Positions 1 through 7,740 of a DNA stretch of 11,612 bases are shown here, piece after piece; position 1 is the stretch's first letter, and every line of letters begins with the position of its first letter. The notes under the pieces were generated by a model that saw only the letters and a list, made by a program, of their open reading frames with translations, searched no databases and was not told where the DNA came from. The stretch lies in assembly GCA_900547945.1 (NCBI GenBank), contig URIT01000107.1:1-11612 (forward strand), written 5' to 3'. The DNA is from an uncultured bacterium. Its GTDB lineage: Bacteria > Verrucomicrobiota > Kiritimatiellia > RFP12 > UBA1067. The translations under genes were made by a program, and so were the position numbers.

Positions 1-661
1 GCGGGGCCGCGAGCGTGCGCATCGCCGAGCCCGCGTCCTCGGGCTCGGCGGCGGCGACCGGTTCAGACCACGCGCGCCCGTCCACGCTCGTCGAGACCCG
101 GATCGCCTGCGTCAGGAAGCCGCCGTCCAGCGGCCCCTTCCGCCAGTGGCCTTCGCGCGGGCGCAGGCGGACGTAGAAGTCGAGCCGCACGCCGGCGAGG
201 TCCCGTTCCGCGCCGAGGTCGGCCGTCACCGTCACGTCCCCGTCGAACTGCACGCTGTCCTGCGCCGCGTGGCCCGCGCGCCCGTCGTTCAGGCAGACGC
301 CCTTCGGGTCGGAGTGGATCTTCGCGTTCGGCCGCACGTCCGTCGTGTAGGCGTAGGGCAGCCCCTTGCGCCCGGCCTGCGCCGGGTCGAAGAGGGCGCG
401 GAAGAGCGGCGCGCGCGCGTCGTCGCCGGGGTCGCGGACGACACGCAGCGTCCCGGCGACGTCCTCGCCGAGGTAGGGACGCGGCGCGATGAGGAACACC
501 TCCGCCCCCGCCTCCTTCGCGGCAATCGCCGCCGAGACGGCCGCCGACGAGCCGCCCACCACCACCACGTCCGCCGTGCGGACAACGGGGATCTCCGCCG
601 CGCCGACGGCGGCTGCGAGCGCGAGTGCGCCCCCCATCAAACGAAACATCTTGCTTTCCAT
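1..661 (-). CDS. Secreted FAD-dependent oxidoreductase, N-terminal part (runs off the left edge)
   Basis: The 220 visible residues begin with a hydrophobic signal peptide (about residues 6-22, AVGAAE-type cleavage region). A Rossmann FAD-binding segment follows: strand DVVVVGGSSAAVSAA at 31-45, then AGAEVFLIAPRPYLGED at 51-67. The dinucleotide loop reads G-G-S-S-A-A instead of the usual GxGxxG. From about residue 110 the sequence changes to a discoidin-like beta domain (SVQFDGDVTVTADLG at 136-150, VSTSVDGRAWSEPV at 199-212), an insertion I recall from FAD_oxidored-type proteins of Planctomycetes/Lentisphaerota. The substrate is unknown. The start at 661 lies only about two bases after the expected start site of the promoter at 670-678, so translation would be almost leaderless; Met5 (649) is an alternative. 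The gene lies 48 bp downstream of the surface-protein gene. Family is fairly sure; the C-terminal end is outside the window. Confidence 0.8.
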   Translation of the reverse strand, partial: MESKMFRLMGGALALAAAVGAAEIPVVRTADVVVVGGSSAAVSAAIAAKEAGAEVFLIAPRPYLGEDVAGTLRVVRDPGDDARAPLFRALFDPAQAGRKGLPYAYTTDVRPNAKIHSDPKGVCLNDGRAGHAAQDSVQFDGDVTVTADLGAERDLAGVRLDFYVRLRPREGHWRKGPLDGGFLTQAIRVSTSVDGRAWSEPVAAAEPEDAGSAMRTLAAP

Positions 662-669
662 CGGCAACG

Positions 670-678
670 AGTATAGCA
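670..678 (-). promoter_or_regulatory. Extended -10 promoter before the FAD oxidoreductase gene
   Basis: On the minus strand TGC-TATACT forms an extended -10 element (TGn plus TATACT at 675-670). No -35 box is visible 16-18 bases upstream; the position reads CGTCCC. The predicted start site would be near 663, almost on the ATG at 661. The same extended -10 form appears before deoC and before the ATPase gene, which supports it as a real signal here. Confidence 0.4.
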
Positions 679-709
679 AAAATCGCCTAGGAGGGACGCG
701 GACCGTTCG

Positions 710-3700
710 TCAGCGCAGGATGAGCGCCGTGCCCGTGCCGTCCGTGAGCGAGAGGAGGCCGTCCCGGTACCGCAGCTTCCAGGCGGCGGGGAGGTCGTCG
801 GCGAGCCGGAACGAAAGCCCCTGCGCCGCGCCGTCCGCCACGCCCGTGAGGTCCGCCAACACGCGCGTGCGCGCCGTCGCCTCGCCCGCCGTTACGTCCA
901 CCGTGATGGGCGCCGTCGGGAACGTGAGCGCGCCCACGCACGTGAGCTTCGCCGCCGGGTTGGCGAGGTCGAACGACCAGGACGTGCCCGTGCAGGCGAG
1001 CGTACACCCCTCTGCGGCCGTGAGCGTCGCCGCGCCCGACACGGCAAGGCCGGCCGCAAGCTCCGCCTGGATGCGTCCCGCCTGCACGACCGTCACGGTG
1101 CCGTTCGTGAGGCCGAGCGTCCCGTTGAAGACCTTCTTCGGCATCGCCTCGGACATCCCGCCGTGGGCGAGCGAGAGGTTCTCGATGCGCAGGGCCGTGT
1201 AGTAGCCGCCGTTCTGCCCCCAGATGCCGAGGTACGCGCCGTTCGGGAAGCGCGTGGGGAGTTCTGCCGCCGCAAAGGCGTTCGTGGAACACCACCGGGC
1301 GGCGCCCTTCTCCAGCGTCGCGACCAGATTCGCGCCGTCCCACGCGAGCGTGGCGCGCGCCGGGCTGTTGATGAGCTTGTCCATCGTGAACGCCTTCTCC
1401 GCCGCGTTCGTCACGACGGCGCCGAGCGCCTGGTTGTCGCGCACCCAGGCGAAATAGCTCCAATCCGGGATGAGGTAGAACTGCATGCCGTAGGCGCTCT
1501 TCTCGTTGAGCCGCGCGCCGGGGCCGAAGCTGAAGGTCCCGCCGTGGTAGCCCACCGTCCCGTCGTGGAGGACGAGCGCGAACCCGTCACCCCGCGCGCC
1601 GCTCCCTTCCCACGGCTCGACGGCCGAGACGTCGAACGCGACCGTGAACGGCTTGTCGAGCGGTATCGGCGCCGCCGTGTTGAGCGAGCCCCACGTGTTC
1701 TTCTGGCCACCGATCGTCGCGACGTCGATCGACTCGCAGACGGCGAGGCCCTTCGTCGTCCAGTCATGGAAAAGCGAACCGTCGCCCGCGTAGACGAGGG
1801 ACGCCGTGGCGGGCGTGACGGTCCCCACGTCCGGCTCGGCGGTCCGGTCGTTGGCGATGAGCGTGCCCGTGAAGTCCGCAAGCCCCATCCCGTCCGGCCA
1901 GACGGCGCCCGGCATCAGTTCGAGCGCGCCCGCGCCCGTCACGCGCGGGAGGGCCGTCGCCTTCCCGTTCCAGACGGAAAGGAGGCACAGGGGCAGCGTC
2001 TCGAACGCCGCCGCGCCCGGCGCCTTCATCGTCACGCGGATGTACTCCCAGCCGCCGTCCTCGTTGAAGAGGACCTCGATCGGATGCCACCCCGCCGCCA
2101 GCCACACGCTCCCTTCGCCGGCGGTGTCCTTGGTGCCCGCCGCCACGTCGACGACCGTGTTCGTCCCGTCGAGCGTGATCCGCCCGGCGTCGTCGGCGTA
2201 GACCTGGAACGTGTACGTCCCCTCCGTCTCGGCGAAGAAGTAGCCCGTGAAGCGGGCGATGAAGTTGTTCGGACCGCTGCCGAGGACCTTCGTGAACGCA
2301 TTGGGTTCCGGCGTCTGGGACGGATTCGGCCCCGAGACGAACGTCTCGTCGAGGAAGTCGGCCATGTCGCCGATTGCGTCCGGCGCGCGCTTCGCCATCT
2401 CCGCGCGGGCCGTGGCGAACCGCGCGGCATTGTCGCTCCCGCTCCAGGACTGGGTATTGCCGTTGCACCAGATCTCCATCTTCAGGCCGGCCACCGTCGG
2501 GGGGTCCGAGTTGATGAGGAGGCGCGCCCGCGCGCCCACGTCCAGCCCCTCGACCGTGAAGCCCGCGTTCACGCGCACGTAGCCGGCGTCGACCGCCAGC
2601 GTCCCGTCGATCTGCGTGTCCCGCCCCACCTGCCACGGCTCGCTCCCCGCCACGCGCACCGCCACGTTGCCCTTGAGCGTGCCCTCGAACGCCGTCTGCG
2701 CGTTGGCCGTCCCCTCGAAGGCCATCGCCCCACCGGCGGGGTTGACGACTTTGCCGTTGCCGTAGGGCAGCCACAGGTTCGCCGCGGCGGCGCCGTCCAG
2801 GTCGAGCGTCGCGCCGTTCTTGAAGAGGGCGAGCCCCGGGGTGGCGGCCGGCGCCCTCGGCGGGCAGCGGACCGTGCCGCCGAGGATTTCGAGGACGGGC
2901 ATGTCGGCGCGGATCGGCGAACGGGCGAACGCCTTCGCGAGCGTGAGCGTGCCCGCCCCCTTCTTGACGAGCCGCCCGCCCGTCGTGCCGAGATCGGTCT
3001 CCAGCGTAAAATCGTCGTCGCAGGTGACCTGCACGAAGTTGTTCGTCAGCATCGACCCGCTCCAGGAGCTCGGCTGGACGATCTTGTCCCCCGCCCAGCT
3101 GCAGTTCGCGCCGTCGCCGATGCCGATCTCGATGCCGTGGGTTGGGTGCGCGTTCTCGAGTTCCAGCGTTCCCGTGAACGTGTTCGACGCGCTCGTGAAG
3201 CGTACGCCGCCCTGATCGGTGAGGCGGATCTTGCCCCAGCCCGTGATCGGGCCCTTGAAGACCGTGCAGACGGTCTTGTCGGCGCCGCAGGAATGAAGGA
3301 CGTTCGTCCCTTCGCTGCGGATTTCAAGGTCCGCCGGATAGGTCACGTTCGCATTCTTGAAGTTGGCGTGTGCGCCGCCCCGGAGCGTCAGGTTCGTCGA
3401 CACGCCGATCGAATCGGGCCCGTTCAGGGCGAGATAGGCCGGCCCCTCCACGACGATGCCGCCCGTGTACGTGCCGCCGCTGAGCGTCGTGACGCCCGAC
3501 CCGCGCAGCAGCACGCGGCGGGGCTTTCCGTCCGGCGCGTCGGTCAGGACGGCGCCGAAATCGAGGCCGCGCGCCTCGTTGTTCGCGCTCTGCGCATAGC
3601 CGAAGCGGTACTCGTTGCCGTAGGGGACGAGGTTGCCCTTGAAGGGCTGCGACTTGCCGCCGACGCCCGGCGCGCCGAGCCAGAGGTAGGGTTGCTTCGA

Positions 3701-4171
3701 AAAGTCCACGTCGTTCGTGAGGCCGCCCGCCATCAGTTGGAAGGAGACCCACGGCTCGCCCTCCGCCACCGGCGTCACCGTGATGCGGTCGATGAGTTCC
3801 TGGAGGCCGCCCGCGTGGTCCGCGAAGTCCACGCACACGCGGATCGCCGTGCCGTTCGCGCACGTGATCGGACCCGTCCCGAGCGCCGTCACGTTCGAGA
3901 CGATCACGCCGCCCCCCTCGATGACCGTGCCGCCCGTGTAGGTGTTCGCGCCCGTGAAGGAGACGAACGTGTTCGCGGGCACGGCGATGCGCACGGCCGT
4001 GTCGCCGGCAATCACCTCGTCCACCGTCTGGGCGGACGTGAACGCGCGTTCCGTCGGGGTGGACTCTTCGCCCCACAGCAGCGCCGGGACCATGCACCCC
4101 AGCACGCACGCGGTCCAACCCGCGCGCGCCCAACCCGCCCGTCCGTTCCGATGTTCCACGCTCGTTTCCAT
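710..4171 (-). CDS. Large secreted protein: autotransporter-type strand repeats, PA14 domain, lectin-like domain (1153 aa)
   Basis: I chose ATG at 4171 because GAGG lies five bases upstream; a GTG at 4213 would extend the frame but has no ribosome site. Residues 1-34 look like a signal peptide with a basic N-region. Residues 60-540 are rich in beta-helix, autotransporter-associated strand repeats (NTYTGGTVIEGG at 77-88, GGTYTGGIVVEG at 232-243, NTFTGTLELENA at 330-341). A PA14 domain, usually glycan-binding, spans about 560-725 (FTGYFFAETEGTYTFQVYAD at 641-660, then DDAGRITLDG and LAAGWHPIEVLF). A concanavalin-like lectin domain spans about 790-1002 (GDGFALVLHDG at 861-871, AYLGIWGQNGGYY at 979-991). 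There is no C-terminal beta-barrel, LPXTG or PEP-CTERM tail; the protein ends GTALILR. It is probably an exported or surface adhesin or glycan-binding protein. The upstream promoter contains a G10 tract. Confidence 0.85.
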   Translation of the reverse strand: METSVEHRNGRAGWARAGWTACVLGCMVPALLWGEESTPTERAFTSAQTVDEVIAGDTAVRIAVPANTFVSFTGANTYTGGTVIEGGGVIVSNVTALGTGPITCANGTAIRVCVDFADHAGGLQELIDRITVTPVAEGEPWVSFQLMAGGLTNDVDFSKQPYLWLGAPGVGGKSQPFKGNLVPYGNEYRFGYAQSANNEARGLDFGAVLTDAPDGKPRRVLLRGSGVTTLSGGTYTGGIVVEGPAYLALNGPDSIGVSTNLTLRGGAHANFKNANVTYPADLEIRSEGTNVLHSCGADKTVCTVFKGPITGWGKIRLTDQGGVRFTSASNTFTGTLELENAHPTHGIEIGIGDGANCSWAGDKIVQPSSWSGSMLTNNFVQVTCDDDFTLETDLGTTGGRLVKKGAGTLTLAKAFARSPIRADMPVLEILGGTVRCPPRAPAATPGLALFKNGATLDLDGAAAANLWLPYGNGKVVNPAGGAMAFEGTANAQTAFEGTLKGNVAVRVAGSEPWQVGRDTQIDGTLAVDAGYVRVNAGFTVEGLDVGARARLLINSDPPTVAGLKMEIWCNGNTQSWSGSDNAARFATARAEMAKRAPDAIGDMADFLDETFVSGPNPSQTPEPNAFTKVLGSGPNNFIARFTGYFFAETEGTYTFQVYADDAGRITLDGTNTVVDVAAGTKDTAGEGSVWLAAGWHPIEVLFNEDGGWEYIRVTMKAPGAAAFETLPLCLLSVWNGKATALPRVTGAGALELMPGAVWPDGMGLADFTGTLIANDRTAEPDVGTVTPATASLVYAGDGSLFHDWTTKGLAVCESIDVATIGGQKNTWGSLNTAAPIPLDKPFTVAFDVSAVEPWEGSGARGDGFALVLHDGTVGYHGGTFSFGPGARLNEKSAYGMQFYLIPDWSYFAWVRDNQALGAVVTNAAEKAFTMDKLINSPARATLAWDGANLVATLEKGAARWCSTNAFAAAELPTRFPNGAYLGIWGQNGGYYTALRIENLSLAHGGMSEAMPKKVFNGTLGLTNGTVTVVQAGRIQAELAAGLAVSGAATLTAAEGCTLACTGTSWSFDLANPAAKLTCVGALTFPTAPITVDVTAGEATARTRVLADLTGVADGAAQGLSFRLADDLPAAWKLRYRDGLLSLTDGTGTALILR

Positions 4172-4202
4172 GCAGACCTCGCTTCCGCTTTTACGCCTAA
4201 AA

Positions 4203-4231
4203 TGACAATGCACTATATCTTAACATTGTCA
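4203..4231 (-). promoter_or_regulatory. Inverted repeat around the -10 region of the surface-protein promoter
   Basis: Two perfect 8-base arms, TGACAATG (4203-4210) and CATTGTCA (4224-4231), face each other across 13 bases. The spacer holds the A/T-rich block that contains the candidate -10 boxes. A dimeric repressor bound here would cover the promoter, so it is a plausible operator. An RNA hairpin in the leader is the alternative. Confidence 0.4.
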
Positions 4232-4247
4232 CCCCCCCCCCTGTCAA
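4217..4247 (-). promoter_or_regulatory. Candidate promoter with a G10 spacer, before the large surface protein
   Basis: Reading the minus strand, TTGACA (4247-4242) is a perfect -35 box. Ten consecutive G follow (4241-4232), then TGACAATGT, then TAAGAT (4222-4217), with TG one base before it as in an extended -10. The spacer is 19 bases, longer than the optimal 17. Gain or loss of G by polymerase slippage would change the spacer length. The -35 overlaps the TGA stop of the upstream gene (4246-4244). The boxes are seen directly; promoter activity and phase variation are inferred. Confidence 0.45.
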
Positions 4248-4287
4248 TTGTGACTTTTGGATTTTTTCGGAGGATTGGGGTCGGCGC
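4224..4287 (-). repeat. 64-bp intergenic repeat, copy A
   Basis: This stretch matches 7752-7815 at roughly three quarters of positions by eye, with two single-base gaps. A core of twelve bases (TCACAATTGACA on the minus strand) is identical, and a CCCCAATCC(T/C)CCG block is nearly so. The repeat overlaps the last codons of the phospholipase-like gene, and the two copies are read in different frames by their host genes, so the conservation is at DNA level. In this copy the variable spacer is a pure run of ten G. Confidence 0.6.
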
Positions 4288-5989
4288 CGCCTAGCAGCAC
4301 GTCAAGCGTCGAAAGCAGCACCACCTCGCCAGCGGAATCCAGGCGCAGGAAGAACGGGTCGAGCGCGGGGCCCTCGTCCGTCAGGCAATAGGGATAGAGC
4401 GCGTTCAGCGGAAGATAGGCGCAGCCGCCGCAGGCGACGCCGGTCAGGTAGACCCTCTCCGGCGTCCTCAGCTCGATGAGCGGCACGGCGTCCGGCGGCA
4501 GCGCCGGCACGTCGAACCATTGCGGCGAGCCAACCCAGTGCCAGCCGGCGGTGTTGAGCGGCCTGTTCACGTACGTCCATGCCTTCGCCGCGCCGGGCCC
4601 CGTCCAGGCGACGGACGCGCGCGCAAGCGCGTCCAGCGGCACCGGGTACTTCGGGTCGCAGTAGCCGTCTCGCCTCTTCGCATCGCGCAGCGCGCGGAGG
4701 ACATCCGCGCCGATGAGCCACGCCGGCGGCTCGCCGTTGATCCAGACGACCTTCCCGCCCGCCGCGACGTACCTTCGGAGGTTCCTCTCGAAGCCCGCGA
4801 CGTCAAAGCCACGGTAGCCGCAAACGCGGCGGAAGACGACAAGAGCCGGCGTCTCCTCGGCATCGACGCCCTTCGCCGCGAACTGCCTCGCGTCCATCAG
4901 CGACGCATTCAATCCCGGGCGGCGGCTCTTCAGCGAGCCGACGATCTGGCAGCCGATCGGACGGGAGACCACGTCGAAGACGGAGCCGCCCATATGGTCG
5001 ATCGGCGAATACAGCACCCGCACGCGGCTTGGTCGGCCCGGTTCGGCGAAGTACGGGCGGGCGAAGGAATCGTTCGCCATCGGACGGCGCAGGATCTCCA
5101 CCTCGTTCGTCGCCTTCCGGGCGAACAGGCGCCTCTTCGCCTCAAGCGGCATGGACGCGAAATCGGGACGCGCCGCCAGGGCCTGCGCCGCCTTGAAGAC
5201 GTACAGCGTGCGTTCAACAGCCCACAGACCAAGATCGCAGAGCGCGTCTGCGGCCTCGCGTTTCGCGGCGGCGTCGCCGGTCCCGACCCACTTCGCGCCG
5301 GCCTCGACGATGCGCCCGGAGCTTCGGCTGCAGCATTCCATCGACAGGACGTCCCAGCGGTCGACGAGCGCAAAGAGCCGCTCGGGCGTGATGTCCGCCG
5401 GCGGCTCGGGGACGACAAGCGCCTCCAGGCGCCGGGAGAGGACGGCCTTCGTCTCCGCGTCAAGCTCGACGAACGAGAAGTCGACCGGCCACGCGCGCCC
5501 CGTCTTCGGCAGAACGGGAAGCCCGCGGCCCTGCGGCGATCCCCGGACCGACCACGTGTACGTCAGCAGATGAACAATTGGATCGTGGTTGCACGCCGCA
5601 CCGTCCGCGAGCGCGTGGGAGAGCGACGCGAGGTAGACGAAGGCCCGATAGGCGTCGTCCGCGCGGATCGCGTCCACCAGCCGCTCGATCTCCCCGTAGA
5701 CGGGAGGGCCCGCATGCAGGGCATACAGGGACGCCCCCAGCCCGCCGTTCTCGCGCAGCCACGACAGCTCGTCCGGCCCCAGCACGCGCGCGTCGCCGTT
5801 GTCCGGCAGATGCGCGGCCGCGAGAAACGCCGGGCGCCACTCCGGCCTGAACCGGCTCTTCCATGCGGCCGGCAGCTTTTCAAGGACGCACCGGGCGACC
5901 GTGTCATGCCCGGCCCCCCAGGCCCAGGCCGCGCGGACGGGCAGGAGCGCGGCGGCGCAGAGCGCAACGTGGCAGACGGCAATCCGCAT
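4244..5989 (-). CDS. Secreted zinc-dependent phospholipase C / S1-P1 nuclease-like protein (581 aa)
   Basis: A signal peptide (1-23) ends in AWA, so the mature protein would begin with Trp24 (WGAGHD). A mature N-terminal Trp that binds zinc is characteristic of the bacterial phospholipase C and S1/P1 nuclease superfamily. His28, Asp63 in AHLPD, and the motif H125-x3-D129-x5-H135 (SHALADGAACNH) have the expected metal-ligand spacing. I do not see a clear third zinc-ligand pair after His135. Residues about 320-565 form a separate domain that I cannot name. Substrate could be phospholipid, another phosphodiester or nucleic acid. The gene begins 12 bp after the metallophosphoesterase stop, with only a weak GGGGA ribosome site. 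Its last residues (GADPNPPKKSKSHN) fall inside repeat copy A and are probably not conserved. Confidence 0.72.
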   Translation of the reverse strand: MRIAVCHVALCAAALLPVRAAWAWGAGHDTVARCVLEKLPAAWKSRFRPEWRPAFLAAAHLPDNGDARVLGPDELSWLRENGGLGASLYALHAGPPVYGEIERLVDAIRADDAYRAFVYLASLSHALADGAACNHDPIVHLLTYTWSVRGSPQGRGLPVLPKTGRAWPVDFSFVELDAETKAVLSRRLEALVVPEPPADITPERLFALVDRWDVLSMECCSRSSGRIVEAGAKWVGTGDAAAKREAADALCDLGLWAVERTLYVFKAAQALAARPDFASMPLEAKRRLFARKATNEVEILRRPMANDSFARPYFAEPGRPSRVRVLYSPIDHMGGSVFDVVSRPIGCQIVGSLKSRRPGLNASLMDARQFAAKGVDAEETPALVVFRRVCGYRGFDVAGFERNLRRYVAAGGKVVWINGEPPAWLIGADVLRALRDAKRRDGYCDPKYPVPLDALARASVAWTGPGAAKAWTYVNRPLNTAGWHWVGSPQWFDVPALPPDAVPLIELRTPERVYLTGVACGGCAYLPLNALYPYCLTDEGPALDPFFLRLDSAGEVVLLSTLDVLLGGADPNPPKKSKSHN

Positions 5990-6001
5990 GGCGTCCCCGC
6001 G

Positions 6002-7396
6002 TCACGCCAGCAAGGCGAATCCGGCGATCTGGCTCTCGTTCGCGTAGCCGAAGGCGTGGATCTTCACCTGCAGCCATTCGCTCCCGCGCAGTTCGTCCGG
6101 GATCTCGAAGACGTACAGGTCGTCCCGCCGGGCCGGCAGCGGCAGCTCGATCCACGCGCGCCCGTCGGCGGAGGCGAACACCTGGTTCGGCTGCTTCGTC
6201 CTGCGGTGCGGGGCGAGCCGCCCGAGGATCGCGAAGCGGGTCGCCGTCGGCGCCTTCTCCTTCAGCGGCAGCCGGTACTGGGTGTCGCCGAGGTAGACGA
6301 GCCCGCGGCCGGCATCGCAGTGCCGCTGCGTGAAGACGCGATAGCGCGCGCGCTCGTCGCCCTCGCCGATGAAGAGCTTCCAGATCACGCCCGGCGTGCG
6401 CGCGTAGGGCTCGGGGATCATCTTCCCCAGCGCGACGTCCCCGGGCATCCGTCCGGCCGCCGGGGCGGAGAAGCCGGTGAACCCGACCATGTCCTTGCGC
6501 TGCCCGAACGCCGCGTACCGATACCCCTCCGCCTTGACGAACACGCGCGCGACGATTCGCCCGCCCGCCATGCCGTAGAGCCAGAACCCCTCGGCCATCC
6601 GGGTGTGCGCCATCACGGCGAGCGATCCGCCGCCGGGAAGCCGCACCCGGCTTTCGGCGTTGAGGTGGTTGTGCCCCGCCCAATACCAGAAGTCGCCGGT
6701 CCAGTCGCCGAAGACCCGGCGGAAGGTGCGGGCGATGCCGTTCTCCCAGCCGCAGCCCATGGTGGGCTGGTGGGCGACGAGGACCAGCGTGCAGTTCGGG
6801 TCGAGCCCGGCCTTCGTCTCGCGCATCCACGCGACCTGCTCCTCGTCGAACGAGCCGTCGTGCCCGGAATCGAGCAACATGATCTGGACGCCGGCGACCT
6901 CGACCAGGTCGTACCGCTTCCAGCCGGGGAAGAACGACCCGTACAGCGCGCCCGGATACGGCTTCTCCTCCGGGAAGGTGTCGTGGTTGCCGATCACGTG
7001 GCGGAACGGCGCGCGAAGCGGGGCGATCAGCGCCTTGAGCGCGTCGGCCTCCTCCCGGCACGCGGCAAGGTACGCCGGGGACGCCGTGTCGGGGCGATGC
7101 CCGAAGCAGGTGGAGAAGCGGCACATCTGGTCTCCGCAGGAAACCACGCATCGAAGGGCCTCGCCCATGCCGTTCCAGAACGCGACCGCCGCCCGGAAGG
7201 TCTCCAGCGGGGAGATGGCGACGTGCGGATCCCCGATGACCGCCACCACCGCAAAGCCGTCCGCATCCGGATCGGCGCCCGCCCGGCGGAACGCGGCCTT
7301 CCAGTCCCCGTCGGCGGCGCCGTGCGCGCACGGCGCGAACCCGGCGGCGACCGCGCCGGCGGAGCATGTGATGAAATCCCTTCGGCTTGTCGTCAT
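6002..7396 (-). CDS. Tat-exported calcineurin-like metallophosphoesterase (464 aa)
   Basis: The N-terminus SRRDFITCSAGAVAAGFA (residues 4-21) is a twin-arginine signal, which implies export in folded form. All core motifs of the two-metal phosphoesterase fold are present in order: D56-x-H58, G88-D89, GNHD at 136-139, H209 (VAHQP), and GHNH at 241-244. Residues about 355-464 are an extra beta-rich domain with discoidin-like features (FASADGRAWIELPLP, then EWLQVKIHAFGYANESQIAG), suggesting sugar or surface binding. The start at 7396 is set by an AAGGAGG site seven bases upstream, which overlaps the stop of the miniprotein gene. The phospholipase-like gene follows after 12 bp, so the two enzymes are probably made together and may release and dephosphorylate organic phosphate outside the cell. 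That joint role is inference. Confidence 0.88.
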   Translation of the reverse strand: MTTSRRDFITCSAGAVAAGFAPCAHGAADGDWKAAFRRAGADPDADGFAVVAVIGDPHVAISPLETFRAAVAFWNGMGEALRCVVSCGDQMCRFSTCFGHRPDTASPAYLAACREEADALKALIAPLRAPFRHVIGNHDTFPEEKPYPGALYGSFFPGWKRYDLVEVAGVQIMLLDSGHDGSFDEEQVAWMRETKAGLDPNCTLVLVAHQPTMGCGWENGIARTFRRVFGDWTGDFWYWAGHNHLNAESRVRLPGGGSLAVMAHTRMAEGFWLYGMAGGRIVARVFVKAEGYRYAAFGQRKDMVGFTGFSAPAAGRMPGDVALGKMIPEPYARTPGVIWKLFIGEGDERARYRVFTQRHCDAGRGLVYLGDTQYRLPLKEKAPTATRFAILGRLAPHRRTKQPNQVFASADGRAWIELPLPARRDDLYVFEIPDELRGSEWLQVKIHAFGYANESQIAGFALLA

Positions 7397-7403
7397 GGCA
7401 TGG

Positions 7404-7410
7404 CCTCCTT
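7404..7410 (-). promoter_or_regulatory. Ribosome binding site overlapping the miniprotein stop codon
   Basis: On the minus strand AAGGAGG overlaps the TAA stop (7411-7409) of the small upstream gene and sits seven bases before the phosphoesterase ATG. It fixes that start and suggests translational coupling of the two genes. Confidence 0.75.
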
Positions 7411-7573
7411 ACCTGAAGATCAGCGCGGTTCCCTTGTCCGACCATGCGGCCCACGCCGTCACGGACCGCCCGTCCGGCTCTGCGGCGCCGGCCCAGTTCC
7501 AGATGCCGTCGGCTCCGGCCACGGCCCAGCACACCACGCCGGCGAACACACTCGCGACAAATGACTTTCCCAT
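7409..7573 (-). CDS. Small secreted protein (54 aa), leader gene of the phosphoesterase operon
   Basis: The frame starts at ATG 7573, about seven bases after AAAGGAGA. It encodes a signal peptide (MGKSFVASVFAGVVCWAVAG, residues 1-20) and then a short mature part beginning ADGIWNWAGAAEPDG and rich in Trp. It ends in KGTALIFR. The last seven residues, GTALIFR, nearly match the last seven of the large surface protein, GTALILR, although the codons differ. A 64-bp repeat lies upstream of both genes. It could be a real miniprotein carrying a shared C-terminal signal, or the remnant of an internally deleted relative of the large protein. Its ribosome site and its tight link to the next gene favour real translation. 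I do not recognise a family. Confidence 0.6.
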   Translation of the reverse strand: MGKSFVASVFAGVVCWAVAGADGIWNWAGAAEPDGRSVTAWAAWSDKGTALIFR

Positions 7574-7740
7574 GGCCGTCTCCTTTCACAAGCATGAAAA
7601 CGAGGGACTGATGTCCGGGCTCCTCGTCATCGCCGCGCAGAAGCTCATCGGCCTCGCCCGGTCCCTCTGCCGACACGCCCCGCCTCCGCGGACTTCAAGC
7701 GACGGCGTTTCCCCTCTTCGATGCATTTCTCGTCCGCCTC
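7574..7740 (-). other. 167-bp leader between deoC and the miniprotein gene
   Basis: No gene, strong terminator hairpin or known riboswitch is visible here. It probably forms the 5' leader of the miniprotein-phosphoesterase-phospholipase operon. A poor match to a -10 box is the only promoter signal downstream of TTGACA at 7776-7771. Confidence 0.3.

Noticed and set aside
1163..4294. Plus-strand open frame of about 1043 codons opposite the surface-protein gene
   Set aside because: Its product is dominated by Arg, Ala, Asp and Glu without any domain, as expected for the antisense of a high-GC gene; the minus frame has clear PA14 and lectin-like domains.
4520..7564. Plus-strand open frame of about 1014 codons
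   Set aside because: It lies opposite two minus-strand enzymes with full catalytic motifs and has the Arg/Ala/Pro-rich composition of a shadow frame.
5904..7676. Minus-strand open frame of 590 codons overlapping the phosphoesterase
   Set aside because: Low-complexity Arg/Gly-rich product in a different frame from the well-supported phosphoesterase and miniprotein genes.
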